Positions 1 to 8,559 of a stretch of 35,066 nt of DNA are shown here, one piece after another (position 1 is the first letter of the stretch; every line of letters begins with the position of its first letter). A model generated the notes under the pieces. That model did not search any database. It was not told the DNA's origin and saw nothing but the letters and a program-made list of their open reading frames with translations. Source of the stretch: an uncultured Methanosarcinales archaeon (GTDB lineage Archaea; Halobacteriota; Methanosarcinia; Methanotrichales; Methanotrichaceae); assembly GCA_903871465.1 (NCBI GenBank), contig CAIQHB010000058.1:1-35066 (forward strand), given 5' to 3'. The translations under genes were made by a program, and so were the position numbers.

Positions 1-462
1 AATCGGAATTGGCTGAGTCGCCAAGACCAATGTCAGACACGAAAAAACTCGCGTCTCCATATTTTCTAATATATCGCAGCTTGGAACTCGGCCCGTCATC
101 AAATCGGGGTCGTAGCCTTTGTGTTGCGACGCCTCATCGGCTCATTAAGGTTATCAGCCGAGGTATTTAAGCTTTTCTCTCAGTCCATCCCATTTCTGGG
201 AAGAATAGAGAAACCCTGGCTTCCTTAAACCGATATCATATTCAGGCCCTATAATCACTATCTACAGGACCCGTTGCCACGCCATCCAGGCGGGCCGAAC
301 TCATCCAATAACTCAGACGTATATAACCTTTTTGCTTCACACGTCAGCGCCCACGGCAGAGAGAAAGAGAAACGGATACCTTATATCGCTTAGTTTTAAT
401 ATGATCATAACCTAAAACTATGGATTATTAACAAGGAATAGTAAGCCTGCTGGAGGTCATTT
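1..462. other. Left-edge intergenic region with regulatory repeats
   Basis: I see no convincing complete gene here. On the minus strand a purine-rich stretch followed by CTTAAATA (164-171) is a good archaeal BRE plus TATA box pointing left. It is followed directly by an inverted repeat, TCGGCT (137-142) and AGCCGA (156-161). A minus-strand ATG at 58-60 opens a reading frame running off the left edge whose first 20 residues could be a signal peptide, but this is too short to judge. On the plus strand TATA-like stretches at 321-328 and 381-388 precede the aconitase gene. Confidence 0.4.
391..420. promoter_or_regulatory. Inverted repeat, possible operator of aconitase gene
   Basis: TAGTTTTA (391-398) and TAAAACTA (413-420) are perfect 8-base inverted arms. 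Between them lies a second palindrome, ATGATCAT (401-408). A TATA-like TTATATCG (381-388) sits just upstream, so the repeat would span the expected transcription start and lies 43 bases before the start codon. This is a plausible repressor site or mRNA hairpin. Only the symmetry is seen; regulation is inferred. Confidence 0.4.
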
Positions 463-2409
463 ATGGGTTACACCTTGACTGAAAAAATCCTGAGGGAACA
501 CCTCGCGGATGGTTCCTACGAGCTAGGCAAAGAGATCGGCATTAAGATAGACCAGACACTCACCCAGGACGCCACCGGCACCATGGCATATCTCCAGTTT
601 GAGTCTATGGGACTAACAGACATCTCTACCGAGCTCTCCGTCAGCTACATTGATCATAATACTATCCAGGTGGGATACGAGAATGCAGACGATCATGCCT
701 ACCTGGAATCTATCGCGAAGAAGTACGGCATCTACTTCTCGCGACCTGGAAACGGCATTTGTCACCAGGTCCACCTGGAGAGATTCGCGAGACCTGGCAA
801 GACTCTGCTCGGATCAGACAGCCATACTCCCACCGCCGGAGGCATGGGTTCCCTGGCCATGGGAGCAGGAGGTCTCGATGTGGCTGTAGCCATGGGAGGC
901 GGGGCATACTATCTCGCCACCCCGCGAGTGATCAATATCCACCTCACGGGAGAGCTGCAGACCTGGACCACAGCCAAAGACGTGGCTCTCAGAGTCCTCC
1001 AAATCCTCAGTACAAAGGGTAACGTTGGCTGCATCTCAGAATATACTGGAGAAGGAATATCCCGTCTGACGGTGCCTGAGAGAGCGACCATCACCAATAT
1101 GGGCGCAGAGACTGGCGTTACGACATCCATATTTCCCAGCGACCTGCAAACCAAGAAGTTCCTGGAAGCGCAGGGAAGAGGCGAACAGTGGATTTCTCTA
1201 GCAGCGGATGCGGATGCCATTTACGATCGCACAATTGAGATCGATCTTGATGAAATCGAGCCCCTCGCTGCCGCCCCACACAGCCCGGGAAACATAGCCA
1301 CGGTCCGAGGTCTTAACCTGCCCGTGGATCAGGTGATGATAGGCTCCTGCACCAACTCCTCTTATGTAGATCTCATGACTGTAGCGAGAATGGTGAGAGG
1401 CAAGACTCTTCCTGCCGGAGTATCTCTGGGCATTGCACCGGGCTCCCGGCAGGTGCTCAGCGCCATAGCCAGGAACGGCGCTCTGAACGATCTCATATCA
1501 TTTGGAGCCAGGATCCTGGAGTCATCTTGCGGTTTTTGTATCGGAAACAGCATGTCGCCTTGCACGGACTCGGTCTCCATTCGAACCAGCAACCGCAATT
1601 TTCAGGGCCGGTCCGGCACTCCCAGCGCCAATGTCTACCTGACCAGCCCGGTAGTCGCCGCAGCATCTGCAATCACTGGCAAGCTGATGGACCCAAGAGG
1701 CCTGGGAATGGATTTTCCCGAGATAGAGATGCCAGAGCATTTTGAGATCGATGATCGCATGATCATTCCACCGCTTCCGGCCAAGCAGAGGGCTGAAATA
1801 AAGGTCTGCCGCGGTCCCAACATCGGAGAGCCTCCTGTAAACGGCCCTATGCCGGAGGAGATTAGGGGAGTTGTCACCATAAGAGTGGGAGATCTGGTAA
1901 CCACAGATCATATCATGCCTGCCGGCTCTCGCCTCAAGTACAGGTCCAACGTTCCCAAATACTCAGAATTCGTATTTGAACCTCTGGATAAGCAGTTCTG
2001 CAGCCGGGCATCCTCCTTAAGAGATCAGGGCAACCATAACCTGATAGTTGCAGGTCTTAGCTACGGCCAGGGCTCTTCGAGGGAGCATGCTGCGCTCTGT
2101 CCCATGTACCTGGGGGTGAAAGGCGTGATCGCTAAGTCCATCGAGAGGATACACGCCGCCAATCTGGTCAACTTCGGCATAGTGCCCTTCACTTTTGCCA
2201 AGGATTCGGACTGGGATTTGCTGCCGGAAAATACCCAGGTCCGAATACCAGGCATTCGAAAGTCGCTGGAGATCGGCGACGAAAGCGTCCGGGCTCTGGC
2301 CGGTAATATAGAAATAAACCTGGCTTTGAGCCTCTCCAAACGCCAGAGGGAGATCCTTCTGGCAGGTGGCTTGTTGCCCTTAACGGTAAAGAAAACAAAA
2401 GGAAAGTGA
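463..2409 (+). CDS. Aconitate hydratase (single-chain, Aquifex-type aconitase)
   Basis: This enzyme interconverts citrate and isocitrate in the cytoplasm, in the oxidative branch from acetyl-CoA to 2-oxoglutarate. The 648-residue chain holds the aconitase catalytic domains (about 1-420) and the swivel domain (about 470-640). Cys296 (SCTNSSY) and Cys356/Cys359 (SCGFCIG) are the expected 4Fe-4S ligands. GSDSHT at 117-122 and YGQGSSREH at 534-542 are substrate-binding motifs. The length fits the compact aconitase group of about 650 residues rather than the 850-900 residue AcnA/AcnB forms. The start has a good ribosome-binding site, GGAGGT at 452-457, five bases before the ATG. Homoaconitase or isopropylmalate dehydratase are alternatives, but in archaea those usually have separate large and small subunits, so aconitase is preferred. 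The gene stands alone, with its own hairpin terminator. Confidence 0.9.
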   Translation: MGYTLTEKILREHLADGSYELGKEIGIKIDQTLTQDATGTMAYLQFESMGLTDISTELSVSYIDHNTIQVGYENADDHAYLESIAKKYGIYFSRPGNGICHQVHLERFARPGKTLLGSDSHTPTAGGMGSLAMGAGGLDVAVAMGGGAYYLATPRVINIHLTGELQTWTTAKDVALRVLQILSTKGNVGCISEYTGEGISRLTVPERATITNMGAETGVTTSIFPSDLQTKKFLEAQGRGEQWISLAADADAIYDRTIEIDLDEIEPLAAAPHSPGNIATVRGLNLPVDQVMIGSCTNSSYVDLMTVARMVRGKTLPAGVSLGIAPGSRQVLSAIARNGALNDLISFGARILESSCGFCIGNSMSPCTDSVSIRTSNRNFQGRSGTPSANVYLTSPVVAAASAITGKLMDPRGLGMDFPEIEMPEHFEIDDRMIIPPLPAKQRAEIKVCRGPNIGEPPVNGPMPEEIRGVVTIRVGDLVTTDHIMPAGSRLKYRSNVPKYSEFVFEPLDKQFCSRASSLRDQGNHNLIVAGLSYGQGSSREHAALCPMYLGVKGVIAKSIERIHAANLVNFGIVPFTFAKDSDWDLLPENTQVRIPGIRKSLEIGDESVRALAGNIEINLALSLSKRQREILLAGGLLPLTVKKTKGK

Positions 2410-2422
2410 AAATCAGGAAAAT

Positions 2423-2460
2423 AGCTCTGCCCAAATGCAGGCAGAGCTTTTCTCGTTTTT
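2423..2460 (+). terminator. Hairpin terminator after aconitase gene
   Basis: Perfect 9-base arms AGCTCTGCC (2423-2431) and GGCAGAGCT (2440-2448) are separated by 8 bases and followed by a T-rich tail. It begins 13 bases after the aconitase stop. The minus-strand gene ending at 2490 converges on it, so it may serve both. Confidence 0.65.
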
Positions 2461-2489
2461 CTCTAGTTCTTTTTCAGATATAACGCGCT

Positions 2490-2981
2490 TCAGACGTTGA
2501 AGAATGTTACGATATTCTGCGAGAGCATCTTTCCTGCTGCATCCTTAGCAGGCGTACCGGTTCCACTTGATGTGGTCAGACTTCCGCTTGTGGCAGGAAT
2601 TGACCAGACCTGATTCACGGCAAACCCGCTATTCACATCCCTTGTCAGCGACTGGCTGTTCCTATCAGCTACACTGAGAGAGGTAGCCGAAACATTGCCG
2701 TTGAAGCTCGATGACTTGAGCGGCAGGGGTGAGCTGAATACCAGGGGGAAAGAATTCATCCAGATATCCATATCAGATGTCGCACTGCGATGGGTCAGAT
2801 TTTGCTGGTTGGTGATATAGGATCCCCAATAAGTCTGGACATCAGGTTCAAAGGTCGATGAGCTTGGTGCATTGAAGAATGCCAATTGGCTGGAGCTGTA
2901 GCCCTCGCCGATGAACATAGTCTGGGCACCGGCAACACCCAATAGGCAGATTAGTGCTATTAATGCTACTATCGTTTTCAT
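2490..2981 (-). CDS. Secreted protein of unknown function
   Basis: The 163-residue product starts with a clear signal peptide: two basic-end residues, a hydrophobic core (IVALIALICLLGVAG) and a probable cleavage after Ala19. The mature part is rich in Ser, Thr and Asn and has no Cys. Just after the cleavage site it reads TMFIGEGY, which resembles TMSIGNGY at 128-135 of the secreted protein encoded at 6039-6941, so the two may share a module. I do not recognise the family. It is divergent from tgtA, with an 85-base shared upstream region. Confidence 0.75.
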   Translation of the reverse strand: MKTIVALIALICLLGVAGAQTMFIGEGYSSSQLAFFNAPSSSTFEPDVQTYWGSYITNQQNLTHRSATSDMDIWMNSFPLVFSSPLPLKSSSFNGNVSATSLSVADRNSQSLTRDVNSGFAVNQVWSIPATSGSLTTSSGTGTPAKDAAGKMLSQNIVTFFNV

Positions 2982-3036
2982 ATTAATACATCCCGTTTTA
3001 TTCGTTGATCTTTACTCCAGGAAATCTGACCCAACC

Positions 3037-3044
3037 TATTTATT
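3037..3044 (+). promoter_or_regulatory. TATA box of tgtA
   Basis: TATTTATT is centred about 27 bases before the ATG at 3067, which is the spacing expected for a leaderless archaeal transcript. This supports 3067 as the start codon rather than the upstream extension of the reading frame, which would begin at 2911 inside the divergent secreted-protein gene. Confidence 0.5.
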
Positions 3045-3066
3045 CCTTATTGGTGAAGTGGGGCTT

Positions 3067-4491
3067 ATGCCGGACCATTTCGAGATACTGCACAAAGATC
3101 TGGCCGGAAGGATCGGCCGGCTTTCTACACCACACGGCACAGTCGAGACTCCTCTGCTCATGCCCGTGGTCAATCCCCATCTTCCACTCATAACACCCGG
3201 AGAGCTGGCAGAGATAGGTGCAGATATGATCATCACCAACAGCTACATAATTAACCAGGACCCGGACCTGAAAATCAGGGCTGTGGAGCGAGGACTGCAT
3301 GAGCTCCTGGGCTTCAAAGGGCCGATAATGACCGACTCGGGCGCCTTCCAGCTCTCCGTCTATGGAGACATCGATGTTCAGCCTATGGAGATCCTGGATT
3401 TTCAATTTGCCATAAAATCGGACATCTCTGTGCCCCTCGACATACCAACTCCGCCTGATGTCGCCAGAGAAAGGGCAGAGTCGGAGCTGCATACAACAGA
3501 GGAAAGGCTGCAAGAAGCCGCAGCCGCCAATAGATCTGCCTTGCTCGCGGGACCTGTTCAGGGCTCGACCTATCCCGATCTCCGGGAAAGAGCAGGCAAG
3601 TTTGCCCGCGACCTTGGATTTGACGTTTATCCTGTGGGCGGAGTTGTGCCCCTCATGGAGGCTTACAGGTACAGAGATCTGGTAGATGTGGTTGTGGCCG
3701 CGAAAAAGGGGCTGGGCTCGGGCGTGCCCGTCCATCTCTTCGGGGCAGGCCACCCCATGATCTTCGCTCTGGCAGCCGCCATGGGCTGCGACTTATTTGA
3801 TTCTGCGGCTTATGCCCTCTACGCCCGACAGGACCGATACTTGACCGTGCGCGGGACCTGGAAGCTGGCGGAGATGAATTACCTTCCCTGCTCCTGCCCG
3901 GTCTGCCAGGCGCATACCCGCCAGGAGCTGGTGGACAGCCCTCATAAGACCAGAGATCTCGCCAGGCACAATCTCTACGTCTCTTTGCAGGAGATTCGGC
4001 TGGTCAAGCAGAGCATTCGCGAGGGGTCGCTCTGGGATCTTCTGGAGACGCGCTGCCGATCTCATCCCCGCATGCTGGACGGCTTGAAGAGGCTTTGCAG
4101 CCAGGGAAAATGGCTGGAGGGACTGGATACTGCCAGCAAGTCCACATTCTTCTATCTGAGCCCTGAATCGGCCTCAAGGCCGGAGGTCATTCGTCATGCC
4201 AGGAGGGTCGATCGCATCTGTCTGCAGGGCAACGTCCTGATCACCGACGATCCCAATGCGGACAAAGCTGGCTATAACCATGTACTGAACTTCAAGCCGC
4301 CTTTCGGGCCTTATCCGACGGAACTCTCTGAGACCTATCCCTTCAACGCCGAGGTTCCAGAGGATGCAGATAATACAGCAATAGATCAGGCAGTGAAAAT
4401 AACCAAACGGCTCGTCAGGGCCAATCCAGAGGCGAGGTTCACCTTCAGGCTCAAGTTCTGCGATTTGGGAGAACGACTGAAACAATCATAA
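3067..4491 (+). CDS. tgtA: Archaeosine tRNA-guanine transglycosylase, catalytic part (TgtA)
   Basis: TgtA swaps guanine 15 in the D-loop of archaeal tRNAs for preQ0, the first tRNA-bound step to archaeosine. The 474-residue protein has the TGT TIM-barrel: MTDSGAFQ with Asp90, the catalytic FDSAAYALYA with Asp245 as likely nucleophile, and a zinc site of Cys275, Cys277, Cys280 and His301. It begins MPDHFEILHKDLAGR, the usual family start. The C-terminal part (about 330-474) resembles the archaeal-specific domain C1/C2, but no PUA domain follows. A stand-alone PUA gene at 24811-25263 probably supplies it. The second pathway enzyme, arcS, lies 4.3 kb downstream. Confidence 0.92.
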   Translation: MPDHFEILHKDLAGRIGRLSTPHGTVETPLLMPVVNPHLPLITPGELAEIGADMIITNSYIINQDPDLKIRAVERGLHELLGFKGPIMTDSGAFQLSVYGDIDVQPMEILDFQFAIKSDISVPLDIPTPPDVARERAESELHTTEERLQEAAAANRSALLAGPVQGSTYPDLRERAGKFARDLGFDVYPVGGVVPLMEAYRYRDLVDVVVAAKKGLGSGVPVHLFGAGHPMIFALAAAMGCDLFDSAAYALYARQDRYLTVRGTWKLAEMNYLPCSCPVCQAHTRQELVDSPHKTRDLARHNLYVSLQEIRLVKQSIREGSLWDLLETRCRSHPRMLDGLKRLCSQGKWLEGLDTASKSTFFYLSPESASRPEVIRHARRVDRICLQGNVLITDDPNADKAGYNHVLNFKPPFGPYPTELSETYPFNAEVPEDADNTAIDQAVKITKRLVRANPEARFTFRLKFCDLGERLKQS

Positions 4492-4516
4492 GCTAGTAGT
4501 AACAATCTGCCTTTCT

Positions 4517-4718
4517 TCAGTCGTCGCTATAGAGTCCCCAGGCAGCATACTGACGTATGAACTGCTCCATCAGCTCACCATGATGAGTCTCAAGGTACCG
4601 ACACACCGCTTCTACTACCCAGGCTGTTGAGGTCAGGAAACCAGCCAGCTTTGACCTGATCCTGCACGTCTTCAGCTAAGCGTTTTGGTAAGCGGATCTC
4701 TGTCTTCAACTCAGACAT
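4517..4718 (-). pseudogene. Frameshifted ribbon-helix-helix antitoxin-like gene
   Basis: Reading from the ATG at 4716-4718, the first frame gives MSELKTEIRLPKRLAEDVQD and continues to WFPDLNS, a typical RHH DNA-binding antitoxin start. After codon 32 the frame shifts by one base, and the other frame gives VVEAVCRYLETHHGELMEQF ending in SDD and a TGA at 4517-4519. The total of 202 bases is one more than a multiple of three. Together the parts look like a complete RHH antitoxin of about 66 residues. No toxin gene follows, since tgtA ends 25 bases away on the other strand. A sequencing error is possible, but the two neighbouring fragments are also shifted. Confidence 0.6.
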
Positions 4719-4762
4719 GAGAAAATAATAAGTTACTTTTATAGTTGAACTTCCGATCGAGG

Positions 4763-4989
4763 CTATTGCCGAACTAGGGCTCTCAACTCCTTCCAGGCTT
4801 CGTCGAGCCTAATGCTACTCTCGAAGTTGTAGGAGCCCTCGTAGGTCAAGAGAAGGGGGATTATGGAGATTGTGACCTTGATTTTGTTCTCGACTTTCAA
4901 ATCGGGGAGCTTACGGCATTCTACCAAGAATTCCCGCCTTTGGCTATTTCCACATCGCGTATCTGAGTAGATTTTATTTCAGTGACCAT
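4763..4989 (-). pseudogene. Frameshifted small gene of unknown function
   Basis: The ATG at 4987-4989 gives MVTEIKSTQIRDVEIAKGGN and then hits a stop. A second frame starting in the same stretch gives EFLVECRKLPDLKVENKIKV and continues to SSIRLDEAWKELRALVRQ before a stop at 4763-4765. The 227-base length is not a multiple of three, so I read this as one small gene of about 75 residues broken by a frameshift. It lies 44 bases before the antitoxin remnant on the same strand, so the two were probably in one operon. Family not recognised. Confidence 0.35.
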
Positions 4990-5123
4990 ATGTCATTTTC
5001 ATTAATTCCATCAAAAATGTCACAGTTTCTTTTTCGGGCTTGGTGCATGTTTCACGCACCCGAATATACAACCTTTCTGAGCCTGTCCAAACGGCCTAAA
5101 TCCTCTTCTGGCAAAGTCCACAT
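4979..5123 (-). pseudogene. Frameshifted small gene fragment of unknown function
   Basis: The ATG at 5121-5123 gives MWTLPEEDLGRLDRLRKVVY, then a stop. One frame over, VRETCTKPEKETVTFLMELM continues to MTYGH and a TGA at 4979-4981. That TGA overlaps the ATG of the next remnant (4989) by 11 bases, an overlap typical of neighbouring operon genes. The 145 bases are one more than a multiple of three. The family is not recognised and the reading is tentative. Confidence 0.3.
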
Positions 5124-5342
5124 TCCAGCGACTATAAGAATGATAATCAAGTTTTCTTGCGCGGTGCTTGATATCTATCAATTGGTTTTCCTGCCTTCGA
5201 TTCCGAAAATGCAGAACTTGGAGTGCAACATATCGGGGTTCGACCTGGAAGTATCCTTATAATAACATCCTGTGATTTAGTGGCTATCTAAAAAAAAGAG
5301 GGTGGCTTGCAGGTTGTATATACTGCTAGGATCTGGGTCATC
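5124..5342. other. Intergenic stretch without a supported gene
   Basis: A plus-strand frame of 90 codons covers 4990-5262, but it lacks a ribosome-binding site and lies over the minus-strand remnants. A minus-strand frame (about 5255 down to 5020) is open for about 75 codons without a good start. An A-run at 5290-5297 lies next to the 3' end of the secreted-protein gene ending at 5343. Nothing else is seen. Confidence 0.3.
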
Positions 5343-5987
5343 TTATCTATGCACATGTGGGAATTCTGCTTGTGTTGGAGCTTCAGTTTTGGGGCTATTA
5401 TCACCAATCAGGGTTTTTCCTATATCCGAAACGCCGGAACCCCCATTTGATGACATATCCGAAGTTGGTGATGGTAACAGAGGAGTTCCTATTCCAGCAC
5501 ACTTAGATGGATCGATATCACAAGGATCGAGATCCGTGTGAGCGGGGATTAATACCCCCACAACTACCGCAGCTGCTACTGCGGCGAAAAATGCACCAGC
5601 ACTAAACGCAGCACCTGCGGCTGATGCTTCTTCAATTGCCGCCGCTTTAATTGCTTCCGCCGCTGCATAATCACCTGCCGCTCTAGCTGCAACATAAGCT
5701 TCAGCTCCCTTAGATATTATGGCCTTAATAATCATTTCTTTCGTTAATACAACTGTTCCAGTTTCTATGGCATCCCCAGCTGCCCCTATTGCGTAATCTT
5801 TGATTGCTTGTGTTGATGTAGGATTACCACTATTTTCGTAAAACGCTCCTGCAAGATTGCTAGCTTCACCTATTACCGCACCAGTTGTTGCCTTATCAAT
5901 TATGGGGCTGGTTTGGCTAACTGCCACACCTAAACTCATAATTATTGCTGATATACATAACATATGAAGTCTCGTCTTCCAATTCAT
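5343..5987 (-). CDS. Secreted Ala-rich protein of unknown function
   Basis: The 214-residue protein has a signal peptide (basic MNWKTRLHM, hydrophobic core, likely cleavage near Ser24-Gln25). A long Ala-rich segment (about 90-150) looks helical and includes a possible membrane span, AFFAAVAAAVVVGVLI. The tail is rich in Pro, Ser and Gly and contains one Cys pair (DPCDIDPSKC). A strong ribosome-binding site, AAGGAGGT (5997-6004), lies nine bases before the ATG and fixes the start. The Ala-rich helix followed by a hydrophobic stretch could be a membrane-active or membrane-anchored domain, but this is only inference. Family not recognised. Confidence 0.75.
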   Translation of the reverse strand: MNWKTRLHMLCISAIIMSLGVAVSQTSPIIDKATTGAVIGEASNLAGAFYENSGNPTSTQAIKDYAIGAAGDAIETGTVVLTKEMIIKAIISKGAEAYVAARAAGDYAAAEAIKAAAIEEASAAGAAFSAGAFFAAVAAAVVVGVLIPAHTDLDPCDIDPSKCAGIGTPLLPSPTSDMSSNGGSGVSDIGKTLIGDNSPKTEAPTQAEFPHVHR

Positions 5988-6038
5988 AGCAAAGCAACCT
6001 CCTTTTATCTTATTTTTGCCTCTAATGTTACACTACAA

Positions 6039-6941
6039 CTAATAAGACACTTTGGGGCAAGTGCAATCAAAGATTCCTTTTGCATCTGTTCCAAAGCCTT
6101 TCTTGTCAGAATACGTCATATCTTCCCAACCACCGGAACAACAGGGCAGCCACGAATCTTCGCTCACAATCTTGGTCACAGGCAATGTCAGGTTCATCTT
6201 GGTCGCAAAGTTGAAGGTTCCTGTGTAGTCTTCGTCTATTGTGATGTTGGACTTGTGCCAAGCACTTTTACCTATGTCCCAAGTGCCAATATTACCCTGT
6301 AGCATTCCTATATGAGCAGTACCGCTAGTGACGCCTCCATTTAGATTCATAAGGGTCCTGGCCAAGCCTTTAGAGGCACCTGTATAGGAGTAATCATCCT
6401 CTACACTTGCTACCAGATCCATGTTGATGGCCTTTGCTTGCTTAGTTTCGTGGGTCATAGATGTCTCTGAAGCGTAATTCTTGATCTGAGTCTTGTCGCT
6501 TAGAAGAGAGTTGAACTTTACGGGATGGTTGGCATAGTAACCATTGCCAATGGACATAGTTTGAGGTTCATAGACCATACTATTATTATCAAAGGCAGCA
6601 ATCAATCCATAAGCATAAATCGAATCAGGAGAGACCTGGCTTTTTGTTGATTCAGTAGATGTTATAATCGATTCTCTTTCAATCGATCCACTACCACGAT
6701 CAATTTTTTGAAGGTACACGTCAGCCAATCTGCCGTACACGCGAGCATCAGCGTGTGGACCTTGTGCAACTACTTTGTCGTTGCTTGCAAAAAGTCCACT
6801 ACCGCGGGTGCTATCCTCGTATTTGAATATTACTCCCGTGGTTTTCTCTTGGAGGGGATCTTCTGACATCACTAGTCCAACAAGCATGATCAGACCAAGC
6901 ATAGCTAAAAAGATTCTGCAAGAACGCTTCCCTCCACACAT
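6039..6941 (-). CDS. Secreted protein of the AHIG/WLPC family, unknown function
   Basis: This 300-residue protein has a hydrophobic N-terminal segment (IFLAMLGLIMLVGLVMS, about 10-26) that should be a signal peptide or anchor. The mature part contains TMSIGNGY (128-135), AHIGM (209-213), DYTGTF (238-243) and WLPCC (264-268), plus further Cys near the end (DCTCP). The C-terminal third aligns by eye with the secreted protein at 15637-16497, which has AHIGW, DLTGVF and a terminal WLPC in the same order, so they are probably homologues. No enzyme motif is seen. A surface, sheath or extracellular role is possible. The shorter start at Met14 would still leave a signal peptide. Confidence 0.75.
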   Translation of the reverse strand: MCGGKRSCRIFLAMLGLIMLVGLVMSEDPLQEKTTGVIFKYEDSTRGSGLFASNDKVVAQGPHADARVYGRLADVYLQKIDRGSGSIERESIITSTESTKSQVSPDSIYAYGLIAAFDNNSMVYEPQTMSIGNGYYANHPVKFNSLLSDKTQIKNYASETSMTHETKQAKAINMDLVASVEDDYSYTGASKGLARTLMNLNGGVTSGTAHIGMLQGNIGTWDIGKSAWHKSNITIDEDYTGTFNFATKMNLTLPVTKIVSEDSWLPCCSGGWEDMTYSDKKGFGTDAKGIFDCTCPKVSY

Positions 6942-7038
6942 AAGTTTGTTTCATCTGCCTAATAACATTTCAATCTTTCCCTAATCACAAGAAGAATGTG
7001 TCTCACCATGGTATGTTTTACTTCAGAAAAACACTATC

Positions 7039-8316
7039 TTGAGGAGAAAACGGCAAACCTTTATAGCAACTCCTACTAGAAAATATTCTGTGTCGATCTC
7101 ACAGGAAGCCCTCTTTAAAATAGCACTGAATCTCGAAGATCCTTGGTACATCAAATCAATAGATTTTAGTGCCGAAGGTAAACAACTCGATGTCCACGTA
7201 GATTTTGAGTCAGGCAGCAAATTTCCTTGTGCAAAGTGCGGCAAACCAGAGTGCTGCGTGCATGATACTATCGAAAGAACCTGGCGTCACTTGAATTTCT
7301 TTCAGTTCAAAACCTCCACTGCCGCGTTCCTCGCACAGAATGCAAAGACTGTGGAGTAAAACAGGTTAAGGTTCCCTGGGCCAGAAAAGGCAGCGGATTC
7401 ACTCTGCTCATGGATTCCATGATAGTCTTTGATGGCTCAGCATATGACTGTGACAGCGATTGCTGAGATGATAGACGAACACGATACTCGAATATGGCGG
7501 GTTCTAGAGTATTATGTTGGAGAAGCTAGATCTAATGAGGATTTTTCAAAGGTTAAATCAGTCGGCGTAGATGAAACGTCAAGAGCAAAAGGACATATGT
7601 ATGTTCCAGTTTTTATAAACCTTGATAAATCAAAAGTAGTGCATGTATGCGAAGGAAAAGATGCTTCGACCATTGAGTCGTTCAAGAACGATTTAGAGCA
7701 GCACAAAGGATCTAGCGACAATATAAATAATTTTTGCTGCGATATGTCTCCTGCATTTATATCTGGAATAAATGATACCTTCCCAATGCATCAATTACCT
7801 TTGACAGGTTCCATGTGATGAAGCTTATGAATGAAGCAATCGATAAAGTTAGGGGGAAGAGCAATCGCATAATGTTCTGCTTAAAAAGTCAAGATACCTC
7901 TGGCTCAAAAATCCAGAAAACCTTACGATCAAGCAAAATGAGACGTTCGGAGCTCTAAAAGATCTTAGACTCAAAACATTAAGAGCGTATAACATCAAAC
8001 TGGCTCTTCGCGATTTCTGGAATCAAGACCAGCATTCGGCTGAAGGCTATCTCAAACGATGGTATTTCTGGGCAACGCATAGCAGGCTCAATCCTGTAAT
8101 CGATTGCGCTAAAACCATAAAGAAGCATTGGAATGGGGTAACTAATTATATTAAAACTAAAATCAGCAATGGCATCTTAGAAGGAACTAATAGCCTCATT
8201 CAGGCGGCAAAGGGTAGTGCAAGAGGCTTCAGATCCACAAAGAATTTTATTATTACTATTTATCTTAGGACAGGAAAGCTCGAATTCAATCTACCCACAT
8301 GAAACAGCGAAGAGCC
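7039..8316 (+). mobile_element. Decayed ISL3-family insertion sequence
   Basis: This holds an ISL3-type transposase broken into several frames. The right end is probably at 8316: read inwards it starts GGCTCTTCGCTGTTTCATGTG, and a second, shortened copy at 33354-33774 ends in the same way (GGCTCTCCTTCATGTGGG inwards). I could not find a clear matching left inverted repeat. A weak match, GTTTCATCTGCCTA, lies at about 6950-6965, so the left end may be eroded or lie there. No target duplication is identified. Confidence 0.65.
7090..8302 (+). pseudogene. ISL3-family transposase, multiply frameshifted
   Basis: Pieces in order: a zinc-finger domain (GTG at 7090, or TTG at 7039, to about 7312) with SGSKFPCAKCGKPECC; a second zinc ribbon in another frame with CRVPRTECKDCG (about 7314-7425); the start of the DDE domain in a third frame (about 7429-7790) with VGVDETS and FCCDMSPAF; then DRFHVMKLMNEAIDKVRG after another shift; then the C-terminal part from about 7857, with ILEGTNSLIQAAKGSARGF, ending NLPT at the TGA 8300-8302. 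At least four frameshifts are needed. The catalytic Asp, Asp and Glu are all still present, so decay is recent. The element separates the secreted-protein genes from arcS. Confidence 0.8.
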
Positions 8317-8341
8317 GATATAGTGGATTATTCCATGCCCT

Positions 8342-8557
8342 ATGAGATATGGTATGGTGAAGTGGAAGGAGGATCAGGTCCGCCAGATCAAGGAGTCGGA
8401 ACTCTCTTGCAGGCAGAACGAGCTTTCTAATGTCTGGCTGTCCGCCTTCTTCGGCAATGAAGTGATGGACGACGATTACTATGAGCTGCAAAACCACCTG
8501 AGCCCGGGAGAAGTTTCCGGACTGGTCCGACCTACGGGTGCAGTGGAGAATCTATAA
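8342..8557 (+). CDS. Small hypothetical protein or gene fragment
   Basis: This 71-residue frame has charged, protein-like composition (MVKWKEDQVRQIKESELSC, then NEVMDDDYYELQNHLSPGEV). It starts 26 bases after the right end of the ISL3 element and has no clear ribosome-binding site, so it may be the 3' end of a gene cut by the insertion. The family is not recognised. Confidence 0.35.
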   Translation: MRYGMVKWKEDQVRQIKESELSCRQNELSNVWLSAFFGNEVMDDDYYELQNHLSPGEVSGLVRPTGAVENL

Positions 8558-8559
8558 GA

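Noticed and set aside
1-140. C/D box RNA on the minus strand (TGATGA and CTGA seen)
   Set aside because: Spacing is too long and no second C'/D' pair was found.
2911-3066. N-terminal extension of the tgtA frame
   Set aside because: It overlaps the divergent secreted-protein gene and lies upstream of the likely TATA box; the conserved sequence begins at 3067.
3040-3753. 237-codon minus-strand frame inside tgtA
   Set aside because: Antisense to a clear TgtA domain; composition is that of a shadow frame.
4990-5262. 90-codon plus-strand frame
   Set aside because: No ribosome-binding site and it lies over better minus-strand remnants; no family resemblance.
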